Assembly: GCA_945890485.1 (NCBI GenBank)
Contig: CAMDCN010000020.1
Location: 1 to 64,000 of the forward strand
Source: Candidatus Sulfopaludibacter sp. SbA3
GTDB lineage: Bacteria > Acidobacteriota > Terriglobia > Bryobacterales > Bryobacteraceae
Direction: 5' to 3'
Length of the DNA: 64,000 bases
The notes beneath the pieces are model-generated. The model was given only the letters and a program-made list of their open reading frames with translations, ran no database searches and was not told the DNA's origin. The translations under genes and the position numbers were made by a program. Shown piece after piece: positions 25,153-33,192 of this stretch (within the stretch, counting starts at the first letter, position 1; each line of letters opens with the position of its first letter).

Positions 25153-26585
25153 TAGCGGGCCGTGCCTCCGACGGTCATCTTGTCGATGCGAACGGTGGGG
25201 ATGCCGACGCCCACCGGGACGCTCTGGCCTTCCTTGCCACAGATGCCGATGCCCTGGTCGAGCTTCAGGTCGTTGCCGACCATCGAGATGTACTGCATCG
25301 CCTCCGGGCCGTTGCCGATGAGCGTGGCGCCGCGAACGGGCCGCGTCAGTTTGCCGTCTTCGATCAAATAGCTTTCCGAAGCGGAGAAGACGAAGTTACC
25401 ACTGGTGATATCCACCTGGCCGCCTGCGAAGTTGGCGCAATAGATACCCTTGGGCACGGAGCGGATGATCTCTTCCGGCGTCGAGGAGCCAGAGAGCATG
25501 AAGGTGTTGGTCATGCGGGGCATGGGAATATGCTGATAGTTTTCGCGGCGGCCGGAACCAGTGGAGCGCCCGCCGGCCAGGCGGGCCGAAAGCTCGTCGG
25601 TCAGGTAGCCACGCAGGATGCCGTTCTCGATGAGGACGTTCTGCCGCGTTGGGTTGGCTTCGTCGTCGACGTTCAATGAGCCGCGGCGGCTGTCGATGGT
25701 GCCGTCGTCGATCACCGTGCAGAGTTCGCTCGCCACCTTCTGCCCCACGCGGCCCGAGAAAGCCGAGGTGCCTTTGCGATTGAAGTCCGCTTCCAGGCCG
25801 TGGCCCACCGCTTCATGCAGCAGCACGCCGGGCCAGCCGGGGCCAAGGACCACGACCGATTCGCCGGCCGGAGCTTCCACCGCACCAAGTTGAACGATCG
25901 CTTGGCGTACGGCCTCTTCGGCATAGGCTTCCGGCGAGTTGGCGCCGGTAAAGAAATCGAGGCCGACACGGCCGCCGCCGCCGGAGTAGCCCTGCTGCGG
26001 CGTGCCGTTGCCTTCACGGGCGAGGACGCTGACGTTCAGGCGGGCCATCGGTTGACGGTCGAAACTCAGCTTGCCGTCGGAGGTAGCGACCAGGACGTGG
26101 CGAAGGGAATCGGCGTAGGAGCCCTGCACCTGGATGACGCGGGCGTCCTTGGCGCGGGCTGCGGCGTCGGCGCGTTTGACGAGCAGCACCCTCTCTTCGA
26201 GCGGCTGGTCGATAGGCGCGCGCAGGACGGGATAGAGATCGTGCTGGAGCGATGGCGTCAGGCCGACCGTATCGACTTTGGACGGCGAGTCGGCGATGCA
26301 GGCGGCAGTGGCCGCAGCCTTCAGGATCTTAGCGGGGCTAAGGTCGTCCGAATACGCGTAGCCTGTCCGTTCGCCGGAGATGACCCGAACACCCACGCCG
26401 AGCGAGACGCCCTGCGTGGCGGACTTCACGATCGACTCGTCAATCGAGATCGAGGAAGTGGCGAGGTACTCGAAGTACAGGTCCGCGTAGTCGGCGCCAC
26501 GCCCGAGTGCCTCGGCGAGGTAGCGATCGAGGTCGCGCTCCGAGATGCCGAATTTTAGCCCAAAGAAGGAGCTGGAAAGGCTCAT
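25152..26585 (-). CDS. tldD: Metalloprotease TldD
   Basis: A 477-residue catalytic subunit of the TldD-TldE protease. The zinc-binding motif HEAVGH is at about residues 258-263 (VLLHEAVGHGLEADFNRKGT). The N-terminal substrate-tunnel domain (YADLYFEYLATSSISIDESI) and the C-terminal GNGPEAMQYISMVGNDLKLD fit the family. Length agrees with other TldD proteins. It is translationally coupled to pmbA. Confidence 0.95.
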   Translation of the reverse strand: MSLSSSFFGLKFGISERDLDRYLAEALGRGADYADLYFEYLATSSISIDESIVKSATQGVSLGVGVRVISGERTGYAYSDDLSPAKILKAAATAACIADSPSKVDTVGLTPSLQHDLYPVLRAPIDQPLEERVLLVKRADAAARAKDARVIQVQGSYADSLRHVLVATSDGKLSFDRQPMARLNVSVLAREGNGTPQQGYSGGGGRVGLDFFTGANSPEAYAEEAVRQAIVQLGAVEAPAGESVVVLGPGWPGVLLHEAVGHGLEADFNRKGTSAFSGRVGQKVASELCTVIDDGTIDSRRGSLNVDDEANPTRQNVLIENGILRGYLTDELSARLAGGRSTGSGRRENYQHIPMPRMTNTFMLSGSSTPEEIIRSVPKGIYCANFAGGQVDITSGNFVFSASESYLIEDGKLTRPVRGATLIGNGPEAMQYISMVGNDLKLDQGIGICGKEGQSVPVGVGIPTVRIDKMTVGGTAR

Positions 26586-26613
26586 ACTTCTAGGGTAGCG
26601 GGTTTCGGGCGGC

Positions 26614-27492
26614 TTACGATTCCATGGCGTTGACGCGGGTGGCGATCAACAGTTGCAGGTCGGCGAGATTGAGCACGACGCGCTCCTTTTGACGAGGCGC
26701 AAGTTGCTCGTAGAACTCATCGAGGGCGTTCGGCGAAGTGGTGTCCGGCGGCCGGTTGACGACGGAGAAGCCGAGCAGGTCCGCGCCGCGGGAGGCAAAA
26801 TGCGTGAGGCCGAGGAGAGTAAAGGGCGCCTGATGCAGCGGGGCGTGGTGTAGGCGCATCACCTCTCCCATAAAGGGCGGAAGATTCCAGATGCCAGCTA
26901 GAAACCCGCCGGCTTCGCAGTGGTCGAGGCCGTAGTGGGTTCTTTCGAGGTCGAGTACCGATGCTTCAGAAGTCACGGCTTCGTCGAGTAACTTCAGATA
27001 CCGTGTCGGGGACATGGCAATGAGTCCCAGCGCTCCCAGATCGTGCAGGATGCCGGCGGTATAGGCTTCAGCGCCGTCGGCCTGCGTCCAGTTGGCGAGT
27101 TCATCCGCCAGCACGGCAACGGCGAGGCTGTGGCGCCACGTCCGTTGCAGGGCGGGAATCTGTAGAGCATTGCCGAGATAGTTCTTGATGGCGACCGTGC
27201 ACGCCAGAGCCTTCGTCCGTTCGAGCCCGAGAAAGGCAATGGCTTGCAGCACGCTGCGGACCTCTGAACGCAGCCCAAACATCGACGAGTTGGCGATGCG
27301 CAGAACCTCCGCCGTGAGCACCCCATCCGAGGAGATCAGTGTGCCGACACCCTTTAAGTCAGCGTCTGGCCGGCCCATCATCGCCAGGAGCCGCGTGGAA
27401 ACGGTTGGCAACGCGGGCAGGTTCTGGAGCAGTTGGGGAACGTCGGAGACGAGAGCACTGCTACCCACGAAGTTAGCTGCTGTTGGCGGCAT
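26614..27492 (-). CDS. HDOD-domain protein
   Basis: A 292-residue protein with an HDOD domain over about residues 20-215 (LPALPTVSTRLLAMMGRPDA, ADGAEAYTAGILHDLGALGL, THYGLDHCEAGGFLAGIWNL). HDOD domains are degenerate HD phosphohydrolase folds used in signalling. It has no other recognised output domain. It lies 28 bases upstream of tldD and may share its transcript. Confidence 0.9.
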   Translation of the reverse strand: MPPTAANFVGSSALVSDVPQLLQNLPALPTVSTRLLAMMGRPDADLKGVGTLISSDGVLTAEVLRIANSSMFGLRSEVRSVLQAIAFLGLERTKALACTVAIKNYLGNALQIPALQRTWRHSLAVAVLADELANWTQADGAEAYTAGILHDLGALGLIAMSPTRYLKLLDEAVTSEASVLDLERTHYGLDHCEAGGFLAGIWNLPPFMGEVMRLHHAPLHQAPFTLLGLTHFASRGADLLGFSVVNRPPDTTSPNALDEFYEQLAPRQKERVVLNLADLQLLIATRVNAMES

Positions 27493-27529
27493 CTGAAAGA
27501 CCTATCGACCCGCCCGGACGCACTCTTGA

Positions 27530-28018
27530 TTAAATATTTAGCGTAACTGGCTTGGAGGTGAGCGATCCGCGCCAAAGGTCACTCCAACTACCGGTTTGCT
27601 TGGTCTCGCGATCGACCCATTGGTGAATCTGATGGTCAAGGTGGGCCGTAGCGGTGTAACGGCCCGGAGCAAGATCGCCCCAGGAAAGAGGGCCCCACCG
27701 GAGTGCGCCCTTCGAGACAGGCGTCGTAAGCAGCGTGACGGCGGCGCCCGGCGCGAGCGTCTGATAGAGATGCTTGTACGGAGTGTTGTCGAACTTGGCG
27801 ATTTCGCGCCGATCTTCGGGTTTCACGGTGCGGCCGGAGGAGTCAACCAGCGTCAAAGTGACGGGTTGGATCATCGCGTGGTGGAAGTAGCGCTGCGCGG
27901 TTTTGCCCCGGTTGTGGAGCGTGGCGGTCAGATCGGAGCCGGCGAGACGAAGCTCAAGAGTAAACATGGGGGCGCTCGGTGCAAAGCAGGGGAAGAAGAG
28001 GAAGCACCGCCGCGTCAT
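27530..28018 (-). CDS. Small Ig-like protein with possible signal peptide; candidate immunity protein
   Basis: A 162-residue protein starting at ATG 28018, which overlaps the preceding stop as ATGA. The first 17 residues (MTRRCFLFFPCFAPSAP) look like a short signal peptide. The rest is an Ig-like beta domain (FTLELRLAGSDLTATLHNRG, LAPGRYTATAHLDHQIHQWV), of the same type as intracellular proteinase inhibitor BsuPI and as the N-terminal domain of the neighbouring 474-residue protein. It is the last gene of the cluster with the OmpA/metalloprotease protein. I infer, without proof, that it could inhibit that protease or act as an immunity or accessory factor. Confidence 0.65.
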   Translation of the reverse strand: MTRRCFLFFPCFAPSAPMFTLELRLAGSDLTATLHNRGKTAQRYFHHAMIQPVTLTLVDSSGRTVKPEDRREIAKFDNTPYKHLYQTLAPGAAVTLLTTPVSKGALRWGPLSWGDLAPGRYTATAHLDHQIHQWVDRETKQTGSWSDLWRGSLTSKPVTLNI

Positions 28019-29439
28019 AAGTTGCGGTACTCCAGAAAAGCCGGTGGGTTGGCGCTGGTGGCGAACTGGCGAAAACGGTACCCCGCTTCCCGCTCGTAGA
28101 AGCCAAGATAGACCTGGCCGGGGCACAGCACGCGGGGGAAGTAGCGATCTTCTCCGGATGCCAGCAGGAGCGGTTCCAGGTTGGGTCCGCAATAGTAAAG
28201 CTGGCGCCCGGCCGTCGTGACGAGCAGGTGGAAGCGGCCGTTGCGGTCGGCGTCCATGGCGAGCTCGGGGAATGGCCCGGCAATCGGGAGTTCGCGGCGG
28301 GAGATGAAGGGCTTGGGGGCGAAGCGGGGATCGAGGTGCACCATCTCGATGGTGGGCGGATCGCTGGGTTCGCGAAAGATGGCCGTGAGGCGGCCAAACT
28401 CCGGCTGCAGGGTCGCGGAGTGCAAGGGCAGCGTGGAGGGGTGAACCAAGGTGGTGGAGAGGATCTTGCCCTGCAGACTCGCGGTCCAGTACGTCAACCC
28501 CTCGTGGGGGCCGGCGATGTGGAGGACCTCGTCCAGGCAGCGGACCACGAGTTGGCTGGGGTCCTTCACAGGAAGCGGGAACGCGGCGATAGGTACCACG
28601 GCCGACTCGGTGAGTTCGCAACACTCAAGCCGCCCGGAAGGATTCCAGAAGAGGACGTAAAGTTGGTTGGCCGCGGTGTAGAAAGCCTGTCGGAGCAGTT
28701 GTCGCCCGGCGGGAGCCTGGCCGCGGCGGCCGACGCCGGTGGGTTTCCCTTCTGAGAGCATCGCCGCCTGGAGTTGCGGCCCGTTCTGCCAGACGATCCA
28801 GCGGCGCATGGTGGGTTCGAAGCTTTCCGTCTGCCGGAAGGCGGCTGCCGCGCAGAACAGGTTGGTCGCGCCGGGCAGGGTGGGGACGGCTTCGTTGTAC
28901 CAGGCGCCGAGCGGGCGGCCGGGATTGAACTGGCGGAGCCAAGTGCGCGTACCGCCATTGCCATTCGCGGTCAGCAGGAGGTCGAGGCGGTCGAGGATGG
29001 GGTTGTCGCGGTCGTCGTCGAGATCCTTGAGGGTGGCCGGTTGGACGCGAAGGGTGAGTGGAGAACTGAAGACCGGGTTCGTTTCTCCCGGGCAGGCCAG
29101 GGAGGCCACGGCCGTATACTCGCCGGCGGGGAGGGGCCACATATACTTCGCCAGGTTGACCGTCCAGGTTAAGGAGCCGCCAGGGGCCAACGGTTCGAGG
29201 GCGAGGGTTTCGTCGATACGGCTACTGCTGAAGAGCTGCTGGCGGAGGAGGGAACTCACGCGGCGGACGGGGTCACCCGCGGCATCGCGGAAGAGGATGT
29301 TCAGGGCTCCGCCGTCGCGAGACGGCTTGGGCACCATCAGGGTCTTGTCGTCATCGTGCGACAGGGTCAACTGCAGCTTCGGAGAGTCGAACGTGGTGAT
29401 GTCCCGGGTGGTGGTGGCGAGTTGGAGATTGAAGGGCAT
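28015..29439 (-). CDS. Ig-like plus beta-propeller-like protein, no signal peptide
   Basis: A 474-residue protein. Residues 1-135 form an Ig-like domain (MPFNLQLATTTRDITTF, LAPGGSLTWTVNLAKYMWPL) similar in order to the downstream small protein. From about 145 to the end, repeated beta segments (LFCAAAAFRQTESFEPTMRR, LYVLFWNPSGRLECCELTES, FHLLVTTAGRQLYYCG) suggest a propeller. There is no N-terminal hydrophobic stretch, so it is cytoplasmic or exported by a specialised apparatus. It starts 7 bases from the end of the OmpA/metalloprotease gene. Function unknown; the context suggests effector or adaptor. Confidence 0.65.
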   Translation of the reverse strand: MPFNLQLATTTRDITTFDSPKLQLTLSHDDDKTLMVPKPSRDGGALNILFRDAAGDPVRRVSSLLRQQLFSSSRIDETLALEPLAPGGSLTWTVNLAKYMWPLPAGEYTAVASLACPGETNPVFSSPLTLRVQPATLKDLDDDRDNPILDRLDLLLTANGNGGTRTWLRQFNPGRPLGAWYNEAVPTLPGATNLFCAAAAFRQTESFEPTMRRWIVWQNGPQLQAAMLSEGKPTGVGRRGQAPAGRQLLRQAFYTAANQLYVLFWNPSGRLECCELTESAVVPIAAFPLPVKDPSQLVVRCLDEVLHIAGPHEGLTYWTASLQGKILSTTLVHPSTLPLHSATLQPEFGRLTAIFREPSDPPTIEMVHLDPRFAPKPFISRRELPIAGPFPELAMDADRNGRFHLLVTTAGRQLYYCGPNLEPLLLASGEDRYFPRVLCPGQVYLGFYEREAGYRFRQFATSANPPAFLEYRNL

Positions 29440-29445
29440 CGGGAG

Positions 29446-32430
29446 TTAGTTGGAGTTCCCTGGGAGCTTGTCCATATCCCAGCCGCGAAGCTTGAGGTTG
29501 CACTTGCCGCAGTAGTGCGGCTCAAAGACGCCGGGAGCTTGAAAGGCGTGGCCGGAGGAGGATGATGAATAGGCCATGATGCAGTTGTGGTCCGCCGTGT
29601 CGTGATGGCCCGGGGGGTTGTCCGGTGTGTTCTCCGAATGGCGAACATACAGATTGTGACCCATTTCGTGGCCGACGACGTAGTAGACCTTGTCGGGATC
29701 TTTCATGTCGATCATGGCGTGGGAGTCCGGCATGCCGTATGAGGTGGTCCACGAGATGTGGCCGGCTTCGTCGATGGTGCCGTCCGTTTTCTTCACGTCC
29801 ACGGCTTCGTGGGCAAAGAAGTTCATGACCACGAAGCCAACCGGGGCTTGGGGGCGAATCGCCGTGCCGAGAGCGTCAACGATCGGGTTGACGATCAGGT
29901 CCCAATAGTTGGCGCCAGTTAACGTATTGATCCGTGCCCGGTAGTCGTCGGGTGCTTCGGTGGCGCCCTGGGCGGGGAGCGCGAGCCCGTAGACGGCGTT
30001 GTCCTTAAGCGAGATCTTGGTGCGGTCCGTGTTGGCTGTGTTGGCGATGACGATATCCTGATACTGCTTTTCGGTAATCAGGTCCTTAATCTTCGCCTTT
30101 GTCATGTTTGCGACGTCGAGGTCGATATAGGCGGCCTTGTACTCGTTGTGGATGAGATCCCATTCGCCGCCACCGGTACGGGCCGGCCAGTTGACTTCAT
30201 ACGCCACGCGGTTCTGGCGCCACACGCGGAAGATGCCGGTGTCGGCATGAATGCGGGATGCCTCGTCCGTGTAGTTGTGGAACTTCTCGAGATCGGACTT
30301 GTTCGGTTCGCCGGTGAAATCGATTTCGGCTTTGAACTTGTAATCGTCACCGCTGATGATGGAGGGCCGGACCATGATGCCGGAGCGGCCGACGCGCTTG
30401 GGGTATTTGGCTTTGTCGATGCAGGCTTTGACGAAGACAGTCTTGTTGCCGGCGTCCTCTGTGACGATATACGGCTCGTAAGATGAGCCACTCAGCCACG
30501 GGGTCTTGTAGGTGTTGGCCGCCGAGCTGCGGATGCCGCCGAGTTGCTCGGGGCAGTTGTCAGCGCCGGGGCCTCCGACGTGCATCTTGTGCGCCTTTTC
30601 CACGTACTTCCGGGTCTTGCTGGGCGACGCCGCTTTGTCTTCGGGCATTGGGGTGAGGTCTTCGTCGAGGTCGGTGTACTTCCAGTTGACGCGAACGGGG
30701 CCAATGGCTTCCGGCGCCGCTGTCTTGGCATCCGACTTGGACTTCAGGAAAACTTCGACTTCAAGCGGCAACAGGGGCCGATTGAGCCGGGCGGCGTCGG
30801 TTACGACGCGGTTCTGGTTGGCCCCGAACTCGGTGCTGGCGCCAGTGGTGCGTTCATAAGTGAGCGCTTCCACCCAAATGCGAGAAGTGGCCGCGGGATC
30901 CTTGATCGCATCCGGTTCCACGTCGACGCGCTTGTTATCGCCGGCTTCAAGCGCCGCGATGAACTGCGGCGTGATGTCGGTTTTGTAGTCCTTGATGTAC
31001 TTCAGGTGCATGGCCTTGTGGTTGGCCTTGTACCGGACAATCGCCTTGTTGAGATAGCTTTCCGTATCGTGATAAACGGGGCCGCCGTAGAAGCCGAGTT
31101 CGTTCAGCTTGTACGCCACCCAATTATTTTGGTCGGTTTTGGGTGGTTCCTGCTCGTCGTGCGTCCACGGGCCGCGCGAGATTTCGACGGAGTGGTAGAG
31201 GACCTTGAACTCGGCTTCGTCCTTCAGGCCGCCGCTTGTCAGCGTGACCTTGTAGGGCGACCAGAGCGGGTGGATATAGAGATCCTTGAGAGCGCCGGCG
31301 GTGGGTTTGCCGTCCCATTCGAAGGTATGGTCGCCACTCGTTTTCTCTTCGGCGGTAAGCTCCTTAGAGAACAATGGCGTCGCGTCGGCGTGGGCGGACG
31401 TGATTTCGAGCTTGACGGTCTTGCCTTCCAAGCTCTTGAGCTTGTACGCAATGCTCAGGGTTTCGGCGGAGGGGGCGAAGTGGTCGTCGCAGGTGACGAT
31501 ATCGAGCAGTTCGTCAGTGACGGGCACCGGCCCCGGCTTGACGGGAATCGGTGTGTGCTTGAAGCAATTCGTCCAGTAGAGCTCGCACTCGGTGGCCTTG
31601 CACTGATTGGGCGCCGGGTGGCATTCCAGCAGCGGCTCCTGGCCGGGATCAAAGAACAGGATCTCGACGCGGCGGTTGGCGGCGCTTTGCAGACCATCAA
31701 CCCCAACGCCTTCCACCGGCCAGCTCTCGCCGCAGCCGACAGTCTTGCGGCCGGGATCGACAAACTTCAGGCCGGCCCGATAGGCGGCCAGACCCTCGAT
31801 GTCCGTCGACAGGAAGTTGGCAATACCCTGGTTGTAAAGATCGAAGAACGCGTCCCAGGTAGCTTTGTCGCAGGTGCCCGTAATGGGCAGCGACTGGGAG
31901 AACTCGGCGTTGTAGGCGGTCTTGAAGTTCTTGAGCGCCGTGGAGGTGCCGTCGCCATGCGAATTATCAATGGCGCCGGGATCGCAGTCCCAGCCCTTCG
32001 ATTGGTGGGCCCATTTGAGAATCTGCTGATAGTCCTCCGTCTTGCCCTTGATGACGCAGATGTTGGTATACGCGGCTTTGTCGCCCGTCCAACAGGCCAG
32101 GACGCAGTCGGCGCGCTGTTGCGAAAGCTTGTTGTTGTAATCCGCGGACCCGGAGCTATCGGTATGTCCCGCGACCAGAGCTTTGCGGGCGGGATTCAGC
32201 TTGGCGTGCGCCAGGCCCGTGGCGAGGACGGTAAGGGAGGTGACGTGGTCGGCCCCGCCTTCGGCGATGTCGTAGTCCGGCATGAGGACGGCGCTATCTA
32301 GATGAAAGTGGAAATCTTCCATCTCCAGACGGTGACCCTGAAAGCGCGTGACGATGATTTTGTGGACCGCGGTGGTCTGCCGTTCGAACAGCAGAGTGAA
32401 ATCGCGGCGCGTGATCTTTGTCTCAGACAT
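29446..32430 (-). CDS. OmpA/peptidoglycan-binding/zinc-metalloprotease multidomain protein (putative effector)
   Basis: A 994-residue protein without signal peptide. An OmpA-C-like fold opens at about residue 84 (ALVAGHTDSSGSADYNNKLS) and closes at about 250-260 (ANRRVEILFF). Between them sits a peptidoglycan-binding-1-like insert (AIDNSHGDGTSTALKNFKTA, CDKATWDAFFDLYN, about 153-200). A central region of about 600 residues is uncharacterised. Near residue 919 is a zinc site, HEMGHNLYVRH (HExxHxxxxxH), followed by CIMAYSSSSS, which could be the Met-turn. The C-terminus carries GKCNLKLRGWDMDKLPG. Similar OmpA-plus-insert proteins are common in myxobacteria beside VgrG genes. I infer a cell-wall-targeting cargo of a contractile secretion system. 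Neither the family assignment nor the activity is proven. Confidence 0.75.
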   Translation of the reverse strand: MSETKITRRDFTLLFERQTTAVHKIIVTRFQGHRLEMEDFHFHLDSAVLMPDYDIAEGGADHVTSLTVLATGLAHAKLNPARKALVAGHTDSSGSADYNNKLSQQRADCVLACWTGDKAAYTNICVIKGKTEDYQQILKWAHQSKGWDCDPGAIDNSHGDGTSTALKNFKTAYNAEFSQSLPITGTCDKATWDAFFDLYNQGIANFLSTDIEGLAAYRAGLKFVDPGRKTVGCGESWPVEGVGVDGLQSAANRRVEILFFDPGQEPLLECHPAPNQCKATECELYWTNCFKHTPIPVKPGPVPVTDELLDIVTCDDHFAPSAETLSIAYKLKSLEGKTVKLEITSAHADATPLFSKELTAEEKTSGDHTFEWDGKPTAGALKDLYIHPLWSPYKVTLTSGGLKDEAEFKVLYHSVEISRGPWTHDEQEPPKTDQNNWVAYKLNELGFYGGPVYHDTESYLNKAIVRYKANHKAMHLKYIKDYKTDITPQFIAALEAGDNKRVDVEPDAIKDPAATSRIWVEALTYERTTGASTEFGANQNRVVTDAARLNRPLLPLEVEVFLKSKSDAKTAAPEAIGPVRVNWKYTDLDEDLTPMPEDKAASPSKTRKYVEKAHKMHVGGPGADNCPEQLGGIRSSAANTYKTPWLSGSSYEPYIVTEDAGNKTVFVKACIDKAKYPKRVGRSGIMVRPSIISGDDYKFKAEIDFTGEPNKSDLEKFHNYTDEASRIHADTGIFRVWRQNRVAYEVNWPARTGGGEWDLIHNEYKAAYIDLDVANMTKAKIKDLITEKQYQDIVIANTANTDRTKISLKDNAVYGLALPAQGATEAPDDYRARINTLTGANYWDLIVNPIVDALGTAIRPQAPVGFVVMNFFAHEAVDVKKTDGTIDEAGHISWTTSYGMPDSHAMIDMKDPDKVYYVVGHEMGHNLYVRHSENTPDNPPGHHDTADHNCIMAYSSSSSGHAFQAPGVFEPHYCGKCNLKLRGWDMDKLPGNSN

Positions 32431-32433
32431 GGA

Positions 32434-33066
32434 TTAACGTGCCTTGCCGTGGCCCGTCCACCCATTTTTGTGGAGGTCGGGCAGTTTGAGTTTGCACTTG
32501 CCAGGAGGGATTTGGTCTCCGCGCAGCGCGGCCCCGGAGGTGGATCCTTTGGCGACAGCGCCATCGGTCTTACTGAACTCATAAGTTTCGCCAAGAAGCG
32601 GTTGGCCGTCTTCGTCGACGATCTGGATTTCAATCCAGGTGAGGTCGGGTTCCTTGGCCGGGGTGCCGGTTCCGGTACCTCCACTGCTGCTGCTGCCGCT
32701 CCCGGAGGACGCACCGCCGCCCTTACCGGAGCTGCTGCCAGATCCCGTTCCGGACCCGCTCCCGCCTTTAGCGTTCTCTGCTGTGGGCTGGGCGGTGGTC
32801 CCGCCGCCGCCGTGGCCGACGAGGGGCGTCGGATCGACCACGACTTCGGACCAGCGTTTCGACGCAAGGCGCCGCGACACCTCTTGAAGAACCCGGTCGT
32901 CTGAATATTTCAGCGCGGCGGAACCGACTTCGGTGGCAAGCATCCGACGCAGCTCCCGCATGGCCGCCACGTCGGGGCGCTGGTTCTTGAAGTCTGCCCC
33001 GGCGGGACGCGCGGGCGTGTTGCTTACCAAGATTGAGTTGCCGTCGATGAAGAGCCGAACATTCAT
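32434..33066 (-). CDS. Gly/Ser-linker protein with VgrG-associated-type C-terminal domain
   Basis: A 210-residue protein starting at ATG 33066. An N-terminal domain (MNVRLFIDGNSILVSNTPA; LATEVGSAALKYSDDRVLQE) of about 85 residues is followed by a Gly/Ser-rich linker (about 88-140). The C-terminal domain (WIEIQIVDEDGQPLLGETYE, IPPGKCKLKLPDLHKNG) is a beta module I recall beside VgrG and other secretion-cargo genes. It ends 3 bases before the OmpA/protease start, so the two are coupled. It may be an adaptor for loading the larger protein. Assignment is by recalled family pattern only. Confidence 0.65.
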   Translation of the reverse strand: MNVRLFIDGNSILVSNTPARPAGADFKNQRPDVAAMRELRRMLATEVGSAALKYSDDRVLQEVSRRLASKRWSEVVVDPTPLVGHGGGGTTAQPTAENAKGGSGSGTGSGSSSGKGGGASSGSGSSSSGGTGTGTPAKEPDLTWIEIQIVDEDGQPLLGETYEFSKTDGAVAKGSTSGAALRGDQIPPGKCKLKLPDLHKNGWTGHGKAR

Positions 33067-33090
33067 AAGGGCAGGCGTAGGGTGACTTGT

Positions 33091-33096
33091 ATTATA
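33091..33096 (-). promoter_or_regulatory. Perfect -10 box (TATAAT) ahead of effector-like operon
   Basis: On the minus strand, TATAAT reads at 33096-33091, about 25 bases before the ATG at 33066. No good -35 hexamer is seen at 16-18 bases, so activator dependence is possible. It would give a leader of about 18-20 bases for the linker/effector operon. Confidence 0.4.
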
Positions 33097-33192
33097 AAGT
33101 GCCCTCCACAGTGTACGCGGCTGCCGTAAACAAATCCCATCACGCGTCATTCAATTGAAACCTGAGGTCTGGATGCGCGACTCTGGATAAGT

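Noticed and set aside
30544-32301. A 585-codon open frame on the plus strand opposite the OmpA/protease gene
   Set aside because: It is antisense to a gene with clear domain motifs and shows no recognisable fold. It is compatible with codon-bias artefact.
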